DNA of 64,000 nucleotides from Bacteroidota bacterium (GCA_018268035.1 JAFDXI010000163.1:62001-126000); one strand, 5' to 3'. Shown: positions 34,883 to 45,807, numbered from the stretch's first letter. The notes: generated by a model not told the origin, from the letters alone. Translations and numbers: made by a program.

Positions 34883-36067
34883 ATGATTAACAGGAACATT
34901 CTTATATCCGGCGCCGGTATTGCCGGAACCACACTGGCTTTTTGGTTAAAAAAATTCGGCTTTAATCCAACACTTTTAGAAATTTCACCTAAAATAAGGG
35001 AAGGCGGATATGCAATTGATTTTATGGGAGCAGGTTACAATGTAGCGGAAAGAATGGGCATTGTGCCTGATCTCAAAAAAGTTGATATAGATTTTTCTAC
35101 CCTAAGGTTTGTGGATAAAAACAACAATGAAAAAGGGAGTATGAATTATCAGAAAATAAAAAATTTTTTAAAAGGCAGAGCATTTACATTGTTACGCAGC
35201 GACCTGGCAAAAGTTATATATAATAACCTTGACAAAGACATTGAAGTAATTTTTGGCAACACAATAAAAAACATTGAGCAGGATGAAGAAAAAGTTGTTA
35301 TAACATTTAGTAACGGAACAAAACAAAACTTTGACCTCCTGATTGGTGCAGACGGGTTACACTCAAATGTCAGGAAGCTGGTTTTTGGAGAAGAAACACA
35401 ATTTGAGAAATATTATGGTTATTATACTTCTTCATATACTATCAACAATGCTTCAATTGGCAACAATGCATTTTCCATGTATAATGTTCCATATAAACAG
35501 GTGGCCATTTATTCCAACAAAGAAAATAAAACAACGACATTTTTTATTTTCACTTCAATTGAAAAGTTATCTTATCAACAACATGATAGCGGGAAACAAA
35601 AACAAATCCTTAAAGCAGCATTTGGAGATAGTGGATGGATGTGTCCCCAATTGCTTGCAGAAGTTGACACTGCAACAGATTTTTATTTTGATTCCATCAG
35701 TCAAATTAAAATGGAGTGCTGGCACAAAGGGAGAGTTAGTTTAGTAGGAGATGCCTGTTATTGCCCTTCATTATTATCCGGAAAAGGATCTACTTTGGCA
35801 ATGGCAGGGGCATATATCCTTGCTGGTGAATTAAAACAAGCAGGCGGTGATTTCAATGAAGCCTTTCATCAATATGAAAAATTATTTAAACCTTTTATGG
35901 AGAAAAAACAAAAAGCAGCACAATTTTTTGCCAAATCATTTATACCTAAAACCAATTATGGTATATGGATGAGAAACCTGGCTTTTAAGCTCATGTCTGT
36001 ATCCATATTTTCAAAATTATTTTTAAGTCAATTTAAGGACAGCGATTTAATGCTAAAAGAATATTGA
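34883..36067 (+). CDS. FAD-dependent monooxygenase, PHBH/TetX-like
   Basis: A 394-residue class A flavoprotein. The dinucleotide motif is LISGAGIAGTTLAFWLKKFG, the family Arg/Asp region LLIGADGLHSNVRKLV is the DG motif, and LVGDACYCPSLLSGKGSTLA is the GD motif that binds the FAD ribose and pyrophosphate. The C-terminal helix (FFAKSFIPKTNYGIWMRNLA) ends the family fold. It hydroxylates an unknown small molecule. TetX-like members of Bacteroidota inactivate tetracyclines, but the substrate cannot be inferred here. It starts 40 bases after the M19 gene. Confidence 0.87.
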   Translation: MINRNILISGAGIAGTTLAFWLKKFGFNPTLLEISPKIREGGYAIDFMGAGYNVAERMGIVPDLKKVDIDFSTLRFVDKNNNEKGSMNYQKIKNFLKGRAFTLLRSDLAKVIYNNLDKDIEVIFGNTIKNIEQDEEKVVITFSNGTKQNFDLLIGADGLHSNVRKLVFGEETQFEKYYGYYTSSYTINNASIGNNAFSMYNVPYKQVAIYSNKENKTTTFFIFTSIEKLSYQQHDSGKQKQILKAAFGDSGWMCPQLLAEVDTATDFYFDSISQIKMECWHKGRVSLVGDACYCPSLLSGKGSTLAMAGAYILAGELKQAGGDFNEAFHQYEKLFKPFMEKKQKAAQFFAKSFIPKTNYGIWMRNLAFKLMSVSIFSKLFLSQFKDSDLMLKEY

Positions 36068-36154
36068 TAACTCCTGCTGATAAATGAAATGACAGAAGAA
36101 ATGATATGGGGCAAAATTTATAATCATAACGTTAACGTATTGACGAATGAGCAT

Positions 36155-37699
36155 TCATCCAGCCCACCCTTCCCTATCCAGGCTCCTGTACTGTATTGCT
36201 TCGGCAAGATGTTCTGCTTTTATGTCTGCACTGCCGGCAAGATCTGCAATGGTTCTGCTCACTTTCAATATGCGGTCATAAGCACGGGCAGATAAATTCA
36301 GTTTCTCCATTGCTCTTTTCAACAAAGCTTCACCTGCCTGGCTAATCATGCAAATCTCTCTCAATTGTTTACTGTTCATCTGAGCATTACAATACATACC
36401 TGCAATTTCCTTATAACGTTCAGTTTGAATATCCCTTGCTTTGATCACCCGTTCACGAATATCAGATGAAGACTCGCCTTTTGTCTGCATATTGCTTAAT
36501 TCACTAAATGCTACAGGTGTTACTTCCACATGCAGATCAATCCTGTCTAATAAAGGGCCGGAAATTTTATTCAGATATTTCTGCACTGCACCTGGCGGGC
36601 AGGTACATTCTTTATCCGGATGGTTGTAAAAACCACAGGGACATGGATTCATAGAAGCAATCAACATAAAACTTGCAGGGAAATCAACAGCAACTTTTGC
36701 TCTTGATATACTCACCCTTCTTTCTTCCATCGGCTGTCGCATCACTTCAAGTACTGTGCGTTTAAACTCTGGCAATTCATCCAGAAATAAAACACCATTG
36801 TGAGCCAAAGAAATTTCACCAGGCTGTGGGATACCACCACCACCCACCAATGCTACATCACTGATGGTATGGTGTGGTGAACGGAAAGGCCGCCTGCTGA
36901 TCAAAGAAGAATTTTCAGGCAGCTTACCTGCAACACTATGAATTTTTGTAGTCTCCAGCGCTTCATGCAAACTCAATGGTGGAAGTATTGTCGGCAACCT
37001 TCTTGCCAGCATGGTTTTGCCGGCACCGGGTGGGCCGATCAATATTGCATTGTGGCCACCAGCAGCGGCAATTTCCAATGCACGTTTTATATTCTCCTGG
37101 CCCTTTACATCATTAAAATCAACATCAAAATTTTGTTGTGCATCAAAAAATTCTTCACGGGTATTTACTTCAACTTGTTGCAAAGAATTTTCATCTTCAA
37201 AAAATTTAACTACTTCATTGATATGTGTAACACCATAAACTTTTAGATTATTGACCATACCTGCTTCACGTGCATTAGCCATAGGAACTATCAATCCTTT
37301 AAAAGACTCTTTTCTTGCCTGAATAGCAATGGGTAATGCACCTTTTATAGGACGGATAGCCCCATCGAGGCTCAACTCTCCCATAATAATATAATCAGTC
37401 AGTTGTTCATGATTTGCAATTTGTTCACTGGCGCCAAGCACACCGATAGCAATGGGGAGATCAAATGCAGAGCCGCTTTTTTTGATATCTGCCGGTGCAA
37501 GGTTCACAACAATTTTTGTACGCGGCATATAATAGTTGTTGGTTTTGATTGCACTTTCCATCCTTTGCAGGCTTTCCTTCACAGCATTATCGGGCAAGCC
37601 AACAATCAGGTAATGCTGACCTGCACTCACATTAACTTCAATAGCAATGGTGATGGCTTCGACCCCGTAAACAGCACTTCCAAAAGTTTTTACAAGCAT
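36155..37699 (-). CDS. comM: YifB/ComM-family Mg-chelatase-like AAA ATPase
   Basis: 514 residues. The N-terminal domain (residues 1-170) has the LonC-like YGVEAITIAIEVNVSAGQHY with LVGLPDNAVKESLQRMESAI. The AAA core has Walker A IGPPGAGKTMLARRLPTIL, Walker B VLFLDELPEF and sensor MLIASMNPCPCGFYNHPDKE, with RIDLHVEV. The two Cys of PCPCGF with CTCPPG may form a zinc knuckle as in the family. In naturally competent bacteria ComM is a branch-migration helicase needed for integrating transformed DNA. The C-terminal helical domain (LNLSARAYDRILKVSRTIAD) is intact. Confidence 0.93.
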   Translation of the reverse strand: MLVKTFGSAVYGVEAITIAIEVNVSAGQHYLIVGLPDNAVKESLQRMESAIKTNNYYMPRTKIVVNLAPADIKKSGSAFDLPIAIGVLGASEQIANHEQLTDYIIMGELSLDGAIRPIKGALPIAIQARKESFKGLIVPMANAREAGMVNNLKVYGVTHINEVVKFFEDENSLQQVEVNTREEFFDAQQNFDVDFNDVKGQENIKRALEIAAAGGHNAILIGPPGAGKTMLARRLPTILPPLSLHEALETTKIHSVAGKLPENSSLISRRPFRSPHHTISDVALVGGGGIPQPGEISLAHNGVLFLDELPEFKRTVLEVMRQPMEERRVSISRAKVAVDFPASFMLIASMNPCPCGFYNHPDKECTCPPGAVQKYLNKISGPLLDRIDLHVEVTPVAFSELSNMQTKGESSSDIRERVIKARDIQTERYKEIAGMYCNAQMNSKQLREICMISQAGEALLKRAMEKLNLSARAYDRILKVSRTIADLAGSADIKAEHLAEAIQYRSLDREGWAG

Positions 37700-37867
37700 G
37701 GGTTTTATGGATTATCTGTGAGTAGAGCAATGTTTATTGTATAAATATAAAATAAGTTTACAGTAATATCCGAAGCAAAAAATAAAATAAAGCAGGAACA
37801 CTGAAAATATTTTACTTTCAACACAATCACGAAGAAAAATCTCTTAATTGAAAAATATATTTTTCAA

Positions 37868-40800
37868 TTATTGGCCTGTATCATTGCCACCACCGGAATT
37901 GTTTGATGGCGCAATAGAAATTCTTATTTCAATGCCCGCCCTTGTATTAATAATTGGTGCTGATGTGGAAATATATGGTATGATGCGTTGTTGTTCAAAA
38001 TACAATTTAAGATCAATACGGTTATTGATTAAATAGTCTATCGAAGGTTGGATACTGATTGTTTTTTGTCCACCTGTACTATAAGCATTTGGCTGATCAA
38101 GCACGCTGTTGGTTTGCAAATCATTCCTGAAAGAAAAGTCAAGGCTTACATTCAAATCAGTTTGTTTAGGATCTGCTTTTACAAATGGGATCTTAAACGG
38201 AAGGTTAACGCCTTTATTTCTATAGGTGCCACCAAAGGAAAATGAACTACTACGCACTTCGCTCAGCTGGTAGTCATATAAACTCAAACTCAATTGCCTA
38301 CTCTTGGCATATTCAAAACGCAAGGCTGTCTGATCATTCGTTGTAATGTCTATCCCAATTAACGGAGCAAACTGTTCCTGAATAGTTAAGTTTGGTATCA
38401 GGAAGAATGGAATATAATTTCCTGAAGTAGTGTCTTTAAATGCAGGCTGACCAAGGTGCAAAGGATCATAGTACAATAAGGCACTGCTGAAACTATTCAT
38501 GCTGAAAGTACTGTTATAACCATGTGTGATGGTGATGTTGCTGAATACGTTTGCCAAAGCAGGTATTCTTGTCAAGCCAGTATAGGTAACCCTCCAGTTA
38601 GGTAATGCATGAATACCACTGAAAGGATTTGATTTGATACTTGAATTATTTTCATTGATCAACGAGACTGAATTGGCATCCTTACCTGTGTATGCTGCAA
38701 TAAATGAAGGCAACAATACATCTTGTTGGTATCTTCCATACCCGTTTGGAAAACCATCAGCGAGATAAGTTTTATCCCAATATGGATTGGCGTTAGCCAG
38801 GCGTTTCGCAACAATTAACCTGTTTTGCTGAAATTGCTGAAAAGTTTGTGAGATCTGTGTCGGATCAGATTTTTTAAACAATGTTTTAAAACTGATATAA
38901 GACACACTGAAACCACCGCCTGCTAATGGACTTAAATGCCTGAAGCTGTCAACACCAGGTGTTGTTGAAATATTTTTAAATAATTCAGAATAATTTTTCG
39001 AGAAAGTTTTCTGTATGTTCAAATCAATATTAAATTCTCTCAAAGGTTCCAGTTGCGCTGTAAAATTCATTTGCTGCTGATAATCCTGTGTATATAACAT
39101 ATTGAAGAAACTATCCCTTGTAATTACACCTTCCTTTGCCTTTTTGTTCAGCCAGTTACTATCGGGTTGTTTGCCGAAGATATAAGCCAGTCCAGGCTGA
39201 TTGCTTGATTTGTTTTGACCGAGGATACCAGTGCCGGTAGTTATTCCAGGAATGCGGCTATCATAATTTTCATTATAACTCAATGATGCATGTTTCACCA
39301 TTGTTACTAAACGCATAGCAGCATTTAATGCGCCACTACCTGTTGCGGCCTTTTTATTTTTTCTTTCCTGTTTGCGATAATCACGTTTTTGCTTACGCCA
39401 TTTTTGCAATGCATGCCGCTTTTCAAAGCCATGTAATTTATTGCCTAAACTATCTTTAATAACTTCTGCTCTTGGTTTTGGTTTTTGAATACTGTCACTA
39501 CCATTATCCGAATCACCTGCATCATTTAAGCCGTTGTCTTCATCAGCCTGGTCAAGCTTTGCAAGAAATTTGGATTTTGAGTACAACCTTGTAAAATCGA
39601 ATTCACCGGTGAAACTGTTTTGTTGTGTGTTTTCAATCGTATTTCCCAGATTCAAAGCCAAAATGCTGGCACCAATCCAGTTAAATGTTGTTGTATAACT
39701 ATACCGAGCAGTAATCCAGTCCAGCGCAGGAATCTTTGCCAATGGCACATTATAACTGATTGTTGTATTTTGTTGGTATGCAGTGTTTCTTCCGAGTTTA
39801 AAGAAATTAGTACGTACTGTATCTTTTTTTGCTTGTGTATTAAGCAATCCATAAGGCTCATCTATTCTTGCAAATGCAACAGCAGAATAATCAAGATTTA
39901 AACTGCGTGTAAAATCCCACCGTAAATTATAATAACGGTCAAAAGTGAAATACTTATCATAAGTAGTATCTACACGTTCAATTTTGGAATCATACGTATT
40001 CACAATCCTGGGTACATACATCCCAAACTGCCGATTGATATCTGCCCTGAAACTTAACAAAGATGGAAGCAGGCTAAAGTTAATGTCCCTGATTGGGGCC
40101 AGCCATGGGCTCTTATTTTTGATAAGATTTTTAAATGGTTCTTTAAACTTTGATGAGTTGGTATAAGTATATCCAAAACCACCATGATATTTTCGGATAT
40201 TGTTATTAGTTATTGTTGGATTAGTTTGTTCAAACTCTGTATAAGAATAACTAAAATCAAAATTGCTGATATTCCAGAGCCTGGGTTTTGATGATCCCTG
40301 GCCAAACCGCACATTAGTAAAATTGACTGTTTTAATAGTTGTAATATCAAGAGCAGCTTTTCTCACAGAATCCAGTTTTGATCCTGCCATTTTTAATTTG
40401 TCTTTATACAGAATATCGAGGTCATAAGGATCATATTCAGGTGTCAGAATTGTTTTATTGATACTGGCATAAATTGGAATTGTAGCACCAAGTTTCTTAG
40501 GTAATAATTTCCCTGCATCAATATTTAAAGCAGCATCATATTGGAACATACTATTTAAAGCACGTTCATTTGCCTGTTGATCAATGCTACCAAAACCATA
40601 AGAATAGGTATTAGCAGAGACGGATAAAGTTCCCAAATCAGCTAATTGCATATCCACTCTACCCAAAGCAGAATAGCCGCCTTTTTCATCAATTTTTGAA
40701 AGCCTTAATTCGTTAACCCAAACTTCAGTACTGATGGTGCTGCCAGATTCATTTTCAATAGAAATTAATATGCCCTGTACCTGGCCAAGATTGGGGTTGC

Positions 40801-43800
40801 CTTTGATAGCATAAATACGTTGTCCAATCAGCTCTTTATAATATTGCCCGATATTTATCTGCTTGCTATTCCTTCTCAATTTCAATTGTACCAGATCATT
40901 AAGCGTAAGATTAAGATTATTGGAATCAGGCCAAATTTCTTCTGCTGTAGCAGCACTATTGAATTGTGTTATTTGTAAGGGTATTCTTATTTCATAATAG
41001 TTATCGAGGAAGTCCTGTCCAATTCTTATAACAGCCTGCAGTTGCCCATTAATCAATTGTGGTGATTGCCTCAAACCAGACTCTGCATGAATAAACATAT
41101 CCATTTGCCCATATTGCCTCAAATCAAGGTTGAGTGTTTTAAACACTGCCCTTGAATCATGTGCCTGCAGGTTATTAATCTGCAAACTCATAGCCTGTTC
41201 ATTTTGTAACAGATTAATGCCATTGTTGCTCAGCTCTTGTACCCGATCAATACCAGGTGGAGTGCGATAAGGGATAGGCAACCTGCTGCTGTTTTCTTCT
41301 ACATTCACTGCAAGCACATTTATTGTAGTGGGTGATGATGTAGGTAAAGGAGTATAGCTACCGGTTGTATCCACATCATAAGTAAAAGTCCTCCATTGGT
41401 TGCGAACAAGGTCAAGTGTTGCAAATCTCAATACTACTGAATCTGAAAAGCCAGTAAGATACATACGCATGAATCGTATTGATTTAAAATCAGGCACCTG
41501 ACCAACGTTTTGAGTAAATTCATCAATCGGAATTCTGAATAAATACCAGTTTTCAGGAGCAGAGCTTCCATCTGCCAAACGAGGTGTCACCACTTTTTGA
41601 TCTGTAATATATTTGGTAAGGCCAACAGCCATACCAGGCTTCAGGTCTATTTCATATTCATAGTAAGCTTCAGTTTCATTCAATGTATTATCGTGATTAA
41701 GATCTTCATTATCGGGGTACAAAGTTGCTGCTGGTGAAAATATAGAAGATCCTGTATAAATGGGTGAATTACCTTGCGGATTATTATAGTTTTTATATCT
41801 GCCTAAAATACCAGTTTGAGCTGCGTCATAGCTCGCATCCCGATACCAGACATAGTCATCATTGGAAGGATCGGCGCTGGCCTGTTTATAAATATTTGAA
41901 GCCACGCCAAAATTATTGGCAATGTTTGCAAGGAATTGGCTACGCTCTACCCTTTCTGAGTCATCATTTAAGCCATCAAAGCCAACATCCTGATAGGCAC
42001 GTTCACTGGGATCATTACTAAAAGCCTGCGTTATCTGAATTGGGTTTGCGGGTTGCCTGCCCCAAACAGAATTTTGAACAATGGATGGCGTGGTAGGTGT
42101 GGGCAAACCATTTTCATAAAAGCGACGGCCATCTTTTAAAATATCTTCACTTACATTTCCAAGGTCTATAAAAAGTTTACCACCAGTACTTGTTGGATCT
42201 TTAATAAAAGGATCCTGCATCCAGAATTGGATATACTGAATATTACCTGTTTCAAAATCTGTTTGATCAAGACTGCGCATGATACCTCCCCAACGGTTTG
42301 GCAAAGTATTGGAACGGAATTTTCCATTGGCGTCAATATCAGCAGCATCATCAGTATAATTATAAGGCCCCCTGTCTGATGGATAATATGCAAGGTCAAA
42401 TGTTGATGTAATAACATCTGTTATATTAGTAGTACGCTGAGGAAATAATTCATTTGTATAAACCTGTCTAACCCTTGGATCACTAAGTTCTTTAAGATTA
42501 GAACGTAAAGGATTATTTGTACTTGATTTGTCCTGCAATGTAGGTTCTATATTATACCATGCCAGTTTTGCTCTGTTGTGGTTGTATGCAAGGTCGTTGG
42601 TGAGTGTGGATTCAGGAAATAAACCATTACCCTGCGGAGTGGAAGCCAATGCCCAGGATATAAAAGGAAAACGTAAATCAACACTACTGGTGGCACCTTC
42701 AAAATCATCAATATAAATAAGGCCTGATGATCCCTTACCTATTTGAGGTGGATGGCCGGGTTTCAACAAAGCTGCTTCTCCATAAGCATTAATGGAGCTG
42801 GTAGCATCAGAATTATAAAAAGGTAATTTATTAATGAAACGTGTTAGCCCTGGCAGTTCATTTTGATAGCTGAAATCAACACCATACATAGTATTGCGAA
42901 TGGGGTCTTCACCATAATTTACTTTGGTAAAATATGGTCGTTCTGATAATCGCTCAATAGTACCACCAATTGACAAATGTTCATTGGCTATATAATCCAA
43001 CCTCAATCCAAGAAAACTTCTTTGCTGTATGCCAAAGTTGGCATTGTTTTCAAACTGAACATTGACCGGTATCCCGGAATTAATAATTGCCTGGTTGATT
43101 ATTTTTAAAGTACCAAGATTATAGTCAATAATGTAATCCGTATTTTCCTGTAATACCTGCCCGCCTGCAGTTACAGTTACTGATCCTTGTGGAATATTGA
43201 ATGCACCAAGATAAATATCTGTATTAGAACTGCCCTTCACTGTTCCCTGTAGCACATACCTGTCCAGGTTGGCATAAGTTTGGGCAATAGCTTTAATTGA
43301 ATCATATAACTGGTAATACACATATTTTTTTACAGTATCAGGATTTACTCCCTGGAAAGCAAGATTTGCAAGGTCCTTACCAAATGGTTGCAATACCGGG
43401 AAAATAATTTTTCCCTGTTGTGAAATGACTGTAAACCCATCAACAAAATCAAATAATCCATCTGGCTGAGGGTCATTTCGATTATTCAACCTGTCGGCTC
43501 TTAATATCTGGATCAATGGACTACCAGCAACTGCCGGATCACTAACAGGTAAATATCTTTTTACTCCGCCACTGGGTTCAGAATATAAAACGTTTAGCGA
43601 AAAACCATCTTGTTGTAATCCGGTAATATCAATTGAATAAACATTCTTCATCATCAATTGCCAGATAGGAAGATTGACTCTTGCTGATGTGGCTTTCAAT
43701 AATTTCAGGAACAGCATTTTTTGTGTTCCCTGCGTTGAATCCAATGTTACGTCCTGTGAAAATTCACCCACCTGATAAACTCTTCCATTATAGGTATATT

Positions 43801-45178
43801 GATAAGCAACAGCCAAAACATCATCGGGTTGTAATTGCACATTTAATGAAAGAAAACCTATCTGTGGATTATAATAATATTCAGTAGAATCAAGTTTTCT
43901 GGCATAAGTTTTTTCATAGTCTGTTACAGGGTTCAGGCCTTTAGCCAGTAATAAACTGTTTACCAGTGAGGGGTCACGATAATTTTGATCACCCAGCAAT
44001 GTTGAATACAGGTCGTTGGTATTGTTTTGAGGCAAATGATCATTGGTAATAGCATGAATATTAGGGTTGGTGACTGTATCTTCTGCCAGGTCAGCAAAGC
44101 CAACAATATTTCTTGTATTGGTGGTAGCACCATTACGATTAGTTACCCATACTTCCATTCTCATAATCTGCACCTGGCTTGTTACCACTGGCAGGTTACT
44201 CATAGCAGTATTAAAGTTTCTTCTGAAATATTGTGCTAAAAGGAAATGCCTGTTTTCATCATAATCATCCAGTTTTTTATTGATGGTCTGGCTAAGCCCA
44301 CCACCACTTAAGGCAATAGATTGTTGTTGTGATTTTTGACTTGCTATGGCTGCTGTAACAAATAATTTTCCAAACTGTAATTGCGTTTTTACACCAAACA
44401 AACTTTGCGGGCTTGTCATCAATGTTGATTTGGTTTGGAAGTTGATATTTCCTGCTTCCACTGATTTCAGAATTTCATCATCCATACCTTTATAATCCAG
44501 CTTCAACTGGTTTTCATAATCAAAGTTGGCTTGTGTGTTATAAGTTATTGGAAGTTTTAATTTATCACCAATACTTGCATTGATGCTTAGATTGGTATTC
44601 ATATCAAAATCCAATCCACCATTTCTGCGGGCACTTTCGGGCAGGGTTGGATTTTTTACAACCTGGCCCTGATATCCCATTGTAAGGTCAATTGTACCTT
44701 GTGGTTTTATGTCAACTTTCAAACCATTAGGGCCTATGCCAAACATCCGGTTGAATAATTTATCATAGACAAGGGGTGGTGGTCTTGAAATTTTTCTGTT
44801 TAGGTCAAGAAGGGTTTGTGCCCTTTCATTAAAATAATCATTTTCCTGCTGTTGGCTCCGCAGTTTATACATTTCATCAAATGTCAAATACGTAGGCTTA
44901 CGATAAATAATATCACCAATTTTTTCTGTAATGTAATATTGTCTCGTCACAGGATCGTATTCTATATCCTGTTTGATGATTGATGTATCGGATAAATTGA
45001 AAGGATTATAATAATTCCAGCTCAACCAGTCACCACGTCTGTCTTGTAAAGGATAACGAAGGCTGTCCAGGCTACCCGGTTTATTTTTCACCTGAGCCAA
45101 TACAGTATTGCACAGTAAAGTTATGAATACAATACCTGCGGTTAGTATAAATTTTGATGCAGTAAATAGCTTCGTCAA
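37868..45178 (-). CDS. sprA: SprA, type IX secretion outer-membrane translocon
   Basis: A 2,436-residue protein with an N-terminal signal (MTKLFTASKFILTAGIVF to LAQ). SprA is the giant 36-strand barrel through which type IX cargo leaves the cell. Visible landmarks are DYENQLKLDYKGMDDEILKS and GVKTQLQFGKLFVTAAIASQ near the N-terminus, PALPG-like NELPGLTRFINKLPFYNS, the cell-surface SprA segments GSSGLIYIDDFEGATSSVDL and WVNELRLSKID, and repeated beta-barrel strands to the end (PSIDYLINNRIDLKLYFEQQ). A Lys/Arg-rich linker lies near residue 1,940. No frameshift is seen over 7.3 kb. It follows ruvA by 37 bases, a linkage conserved across Bacteroidota. Confidence 0.96.
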   Translation of the reverse strand: MTKLFTASKFILTAGIVFITLLCNTVLAQVKNKPGSLDSLRYPLQDRRGDWLSWNYYNPFNLSDTSIIKQDIEYDPVTRQYYITEKIGDIIYRKPTYLTFDEMYKLRSQQQENDYFNERAQTLLDLNRKISRPPPLVYDKLFNRMFGIGPNGLKVDIKPQGTIDLTMGYQGQVVKNPTLPESARRNGGLDFDMNTNLSINASIGDKLKLPITYNTQANFDYENQLKLDYKGMDDEILKSVEAGNINFQTKSTLMTSPQSLFGVKTQLQFGKLFVTAAIASQKSQQQSIALSGGGLSQTINKKLDDYDENRHFLLAQYFRRNFNTAMSNLPVVTSQVQIMRMEVWVTNRNGATTNTRNIVGFADLAEDTVTNPNIHAITNDHLPQNNTNDLYSTLLGDQNYRDPSLVNSLLLAKGLNPVTDYEKTYARKLDSTEYYYNPQIGFLSLNVQLQPDDVLAVAYQYTYNGRVYQVGEFSQDVTLDSTQGTQKMLFLKLLKATSARVNLPIWQLMMKNVYSIDITGLQQDGFSLNVLYSEPSGGVKRYLPVSDPAVAGSPLIQILRADRLNNRNDPQPDGLFDFVDGFTVISQQGKIIFPVLQPFGKDLANLAFQGVNPDTVKKYVYYQLYDSIKAIAQTYANLDRYVLQGTVKGSSNTDIYLGAFNIPQGSVTVTAGGQVLQENTDYIIDYNLGTLKIINQAIINSGIPVNVQFENNANFGIQQRSFLGLRLDYIANEHLSIGGTIERLSERPYFTKVNYGEDPIRNTMYGVDFSYQNELPGLTRFINKLPFYNSDATSSINAYGEAALLKPGHPPQIGKGSSGLIYIDDFEGATSSVDLRFPFISWALASTPQGNGLFPESTLTNDLAYNHNRAKLAWYNIEPTLQDKSSTNNPLRSNLKELSDPRVRQVYTNELFPQRTTNITDVITSTFDLAYYPSDRGPYNYTDDAADIDANGKFRSNTLPNRWGGIMRSLDQTDFETGNIQYIQFWMQDPFIKDPTSTGGKLFIDLGNVSEDILKDGRRFYENGLPTPTTPSIVQNSVWGRQPANPIQITQAFSNDPSERAYQDVGFDGLNDDSERVERSQFLANIANNFGVASNIYKQASADPSNDDYVWYRDASYDAAQTGILGRYKNYNNPQGNSPIYTGSSIFSPAATLYPDNEDLNHDNTLNETEAYYEYEIDLKPGMAVGLTKYITDQKVVTPRLADGSSAPENWYLFRIPIDEFTQNVGQVPDFKSIRFMRMYLTGFSDSVVLRFATLDLVRNQWRTFTYDVDTTGSYTPLPTSSPTTINVLAVNVEENSSRLPIPYRTPPGIDRVQELSNNGINLLQNEQAMSLQINNLQAHDSRAVFKTLNLDLRQYGQMDMFIHAESGLRQSPQLINGQLQAVIRIGQDFLDNYYEIRIPLQITQFNSAATAEEIWPDSNNLNLTLNDLVQLKLRRNSKQINIGQYYKELIGQRIYAIKGNPNLGQVQGILISIENESGSTISTEVWVNELRLSKIDEKGGYSALGRVDMQLADLGTLSVSANTYSYGFGSIDQQANERALNSMFQYDAALNIDAGKLLPKKLGATIPIYASINKTILTPEYDPYDLDILYKDKLKMAGSKLDSVRKAALDITTIKTVNFTNVRFGQGSSKPRLWNISNFDFSYSYTEFEQTNPTITNNNIRKYHGGFGYTYTNSSKFKEPFKNLIKNKSPWLAPIRDINFSLLPSLLSFRADINRQFGMYVPRIVNTYDSKIERVDTTYDKYFTFDRYYNLRWDFTRSLNLDYSAVAFARIDEPYGLLNTQAKKDTVRTNFFKLGRNTAYQQNTTISYNVPLAKIPALDWITARYSYTTTFNWIGASILALNLGNTIENTQQNSFTGEFDFTRLYSKSKFLAKLDQADEDNGLNDAGDSDNGSDSIQKPKPRAEVIKDSLGNKLHGFEKRHALQKWRKQKRDYRKQERKNKKAATGSGALNAAMRLVTMVKHASLSYNENYDSRIPGITTGTGILGQNKSSNQPGLAYIFGKQPDSNWLNKKAKEGVITRDSFFNMLYTQDYQQQMNFTAQLEPLREFNIDLNIQKTFSKNYSELFKNISTTPGVDSFRHLSPLAGGGFSVSYISFKTLFKKSDPTQISQTFQQFQQNRLIVAKRLANANPYWDKTYLADGFPNGYGRYQQDVLLPSFIAAYTGKDANSVSLINENNSSIKSNPFSGIHALPNWRVTYTGLTRIPALANVFSNITITHGYNSTFSMNSFSSALLYYDPLHLGQPAFKDTTSGNYIPFFLIPNLTIQEQFAPLIGIDITTNDQTALRFEYAKSRQLSLSLYDYQLSEVRSSSFSFGGTYRNKGVNLPFKIPFVKADPKQTDLNVSLDFSFRNDLQTNSVLDQPNAYSTGGQKTISIQPSIDYLINNRIDLKLYFEQQRIIPYISTSAPIINTRAGIEIRISIAPSNNSGGGNDTGQ

Positions 45179-45215
45179 TTTTTTTCGGCCTGGTTAGGTA
45201 GAACTACTCAATAAG

Positions 45216-45797
45216 CTACAAGTTTTTTAATGCGAGTTTAATAATATTTTCCACTGAAGTATTATTAGCCGTTGAAAGTACTTTTTTTATTGCGTTTTCA
45301 GCAATATTTTTTTGAATTCCGAGGGCTATTAAAGCATTCAATGCATCTGATTCAACCGTATTATTTGCATACGAAGTAACAGATAAATTGGTTTGCGGGC
45401 GGTTTAATTTATCTTTTAATTCAAGTACCAATCTCTCTGCTGTTTTTTTGCCAATGCCTTTAATACTTTCCAGTTGTTTTGCATTTCCATTTACAATACA
45501 ACGGATAATCTCTTCAGGCTTCAAACCACTTAACATCATCCTTGCCGTAGATGCTCCCACACCGGATACACTGATCAGATGAAGAAATAATTCTTTTTCT
45601 TCTATATCAAAAAATCCATAAAGCGTTTGTGCATTTTCGGTGATATGCAAATAAGTAAAGAGCTTCCCTTCTTCTTTGTTGTTAATAGCAGAATAAGTAT
45701 TCAGGCTGATTTGCAAATCGTATCCCACTCCATTTACGTCAACAATGACCTGGTTTGGCAATTTCGATACAAACTTTCCGTTTACAAATGCTATCAT
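45216..45797 (-). CDS. ruvA: Holliday junction helicase subunit RuvA
   Basis: A 193-residue cytoplasmic DNA-binding protein. The OB-fold start is MIAFVNGKFVSKLPNQVIVD with VNGVGYDLQISLNTY. The tandem HhH motifs are SGVGASTARMMLSG and LESIKGIGKKTAERLVLELK. The C-terminal RuvB-binding domain is DALNALIALGIQKNIAENAI...VENIIKLALKNL. The length is normal. It precedes sprA on the same strand. A TATTTTTG box lies only 10 bases upstream of the start codon, which implies a very short leader. Confidence 0.96.
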   Translation of the reverse strand: MIAFVNGKFVSKLPNQVIVDVNGVGYDLQISLNTYSAINNKEEGKLFTYLHITENAQTLYGFFDIEEKELFLHLISVSGVGASTARMMLSGLKPEEIIRCIVNGNAKQLESIKGIGKKTAERLVLELKDKLNRPQTNLSVTSYANNTVESDALNALIALGIQKNIAENAIKKVLSTANNTSVENIIKLALKNL

Positions 45798-45807
45798 ACT
45801 ACAGCCT

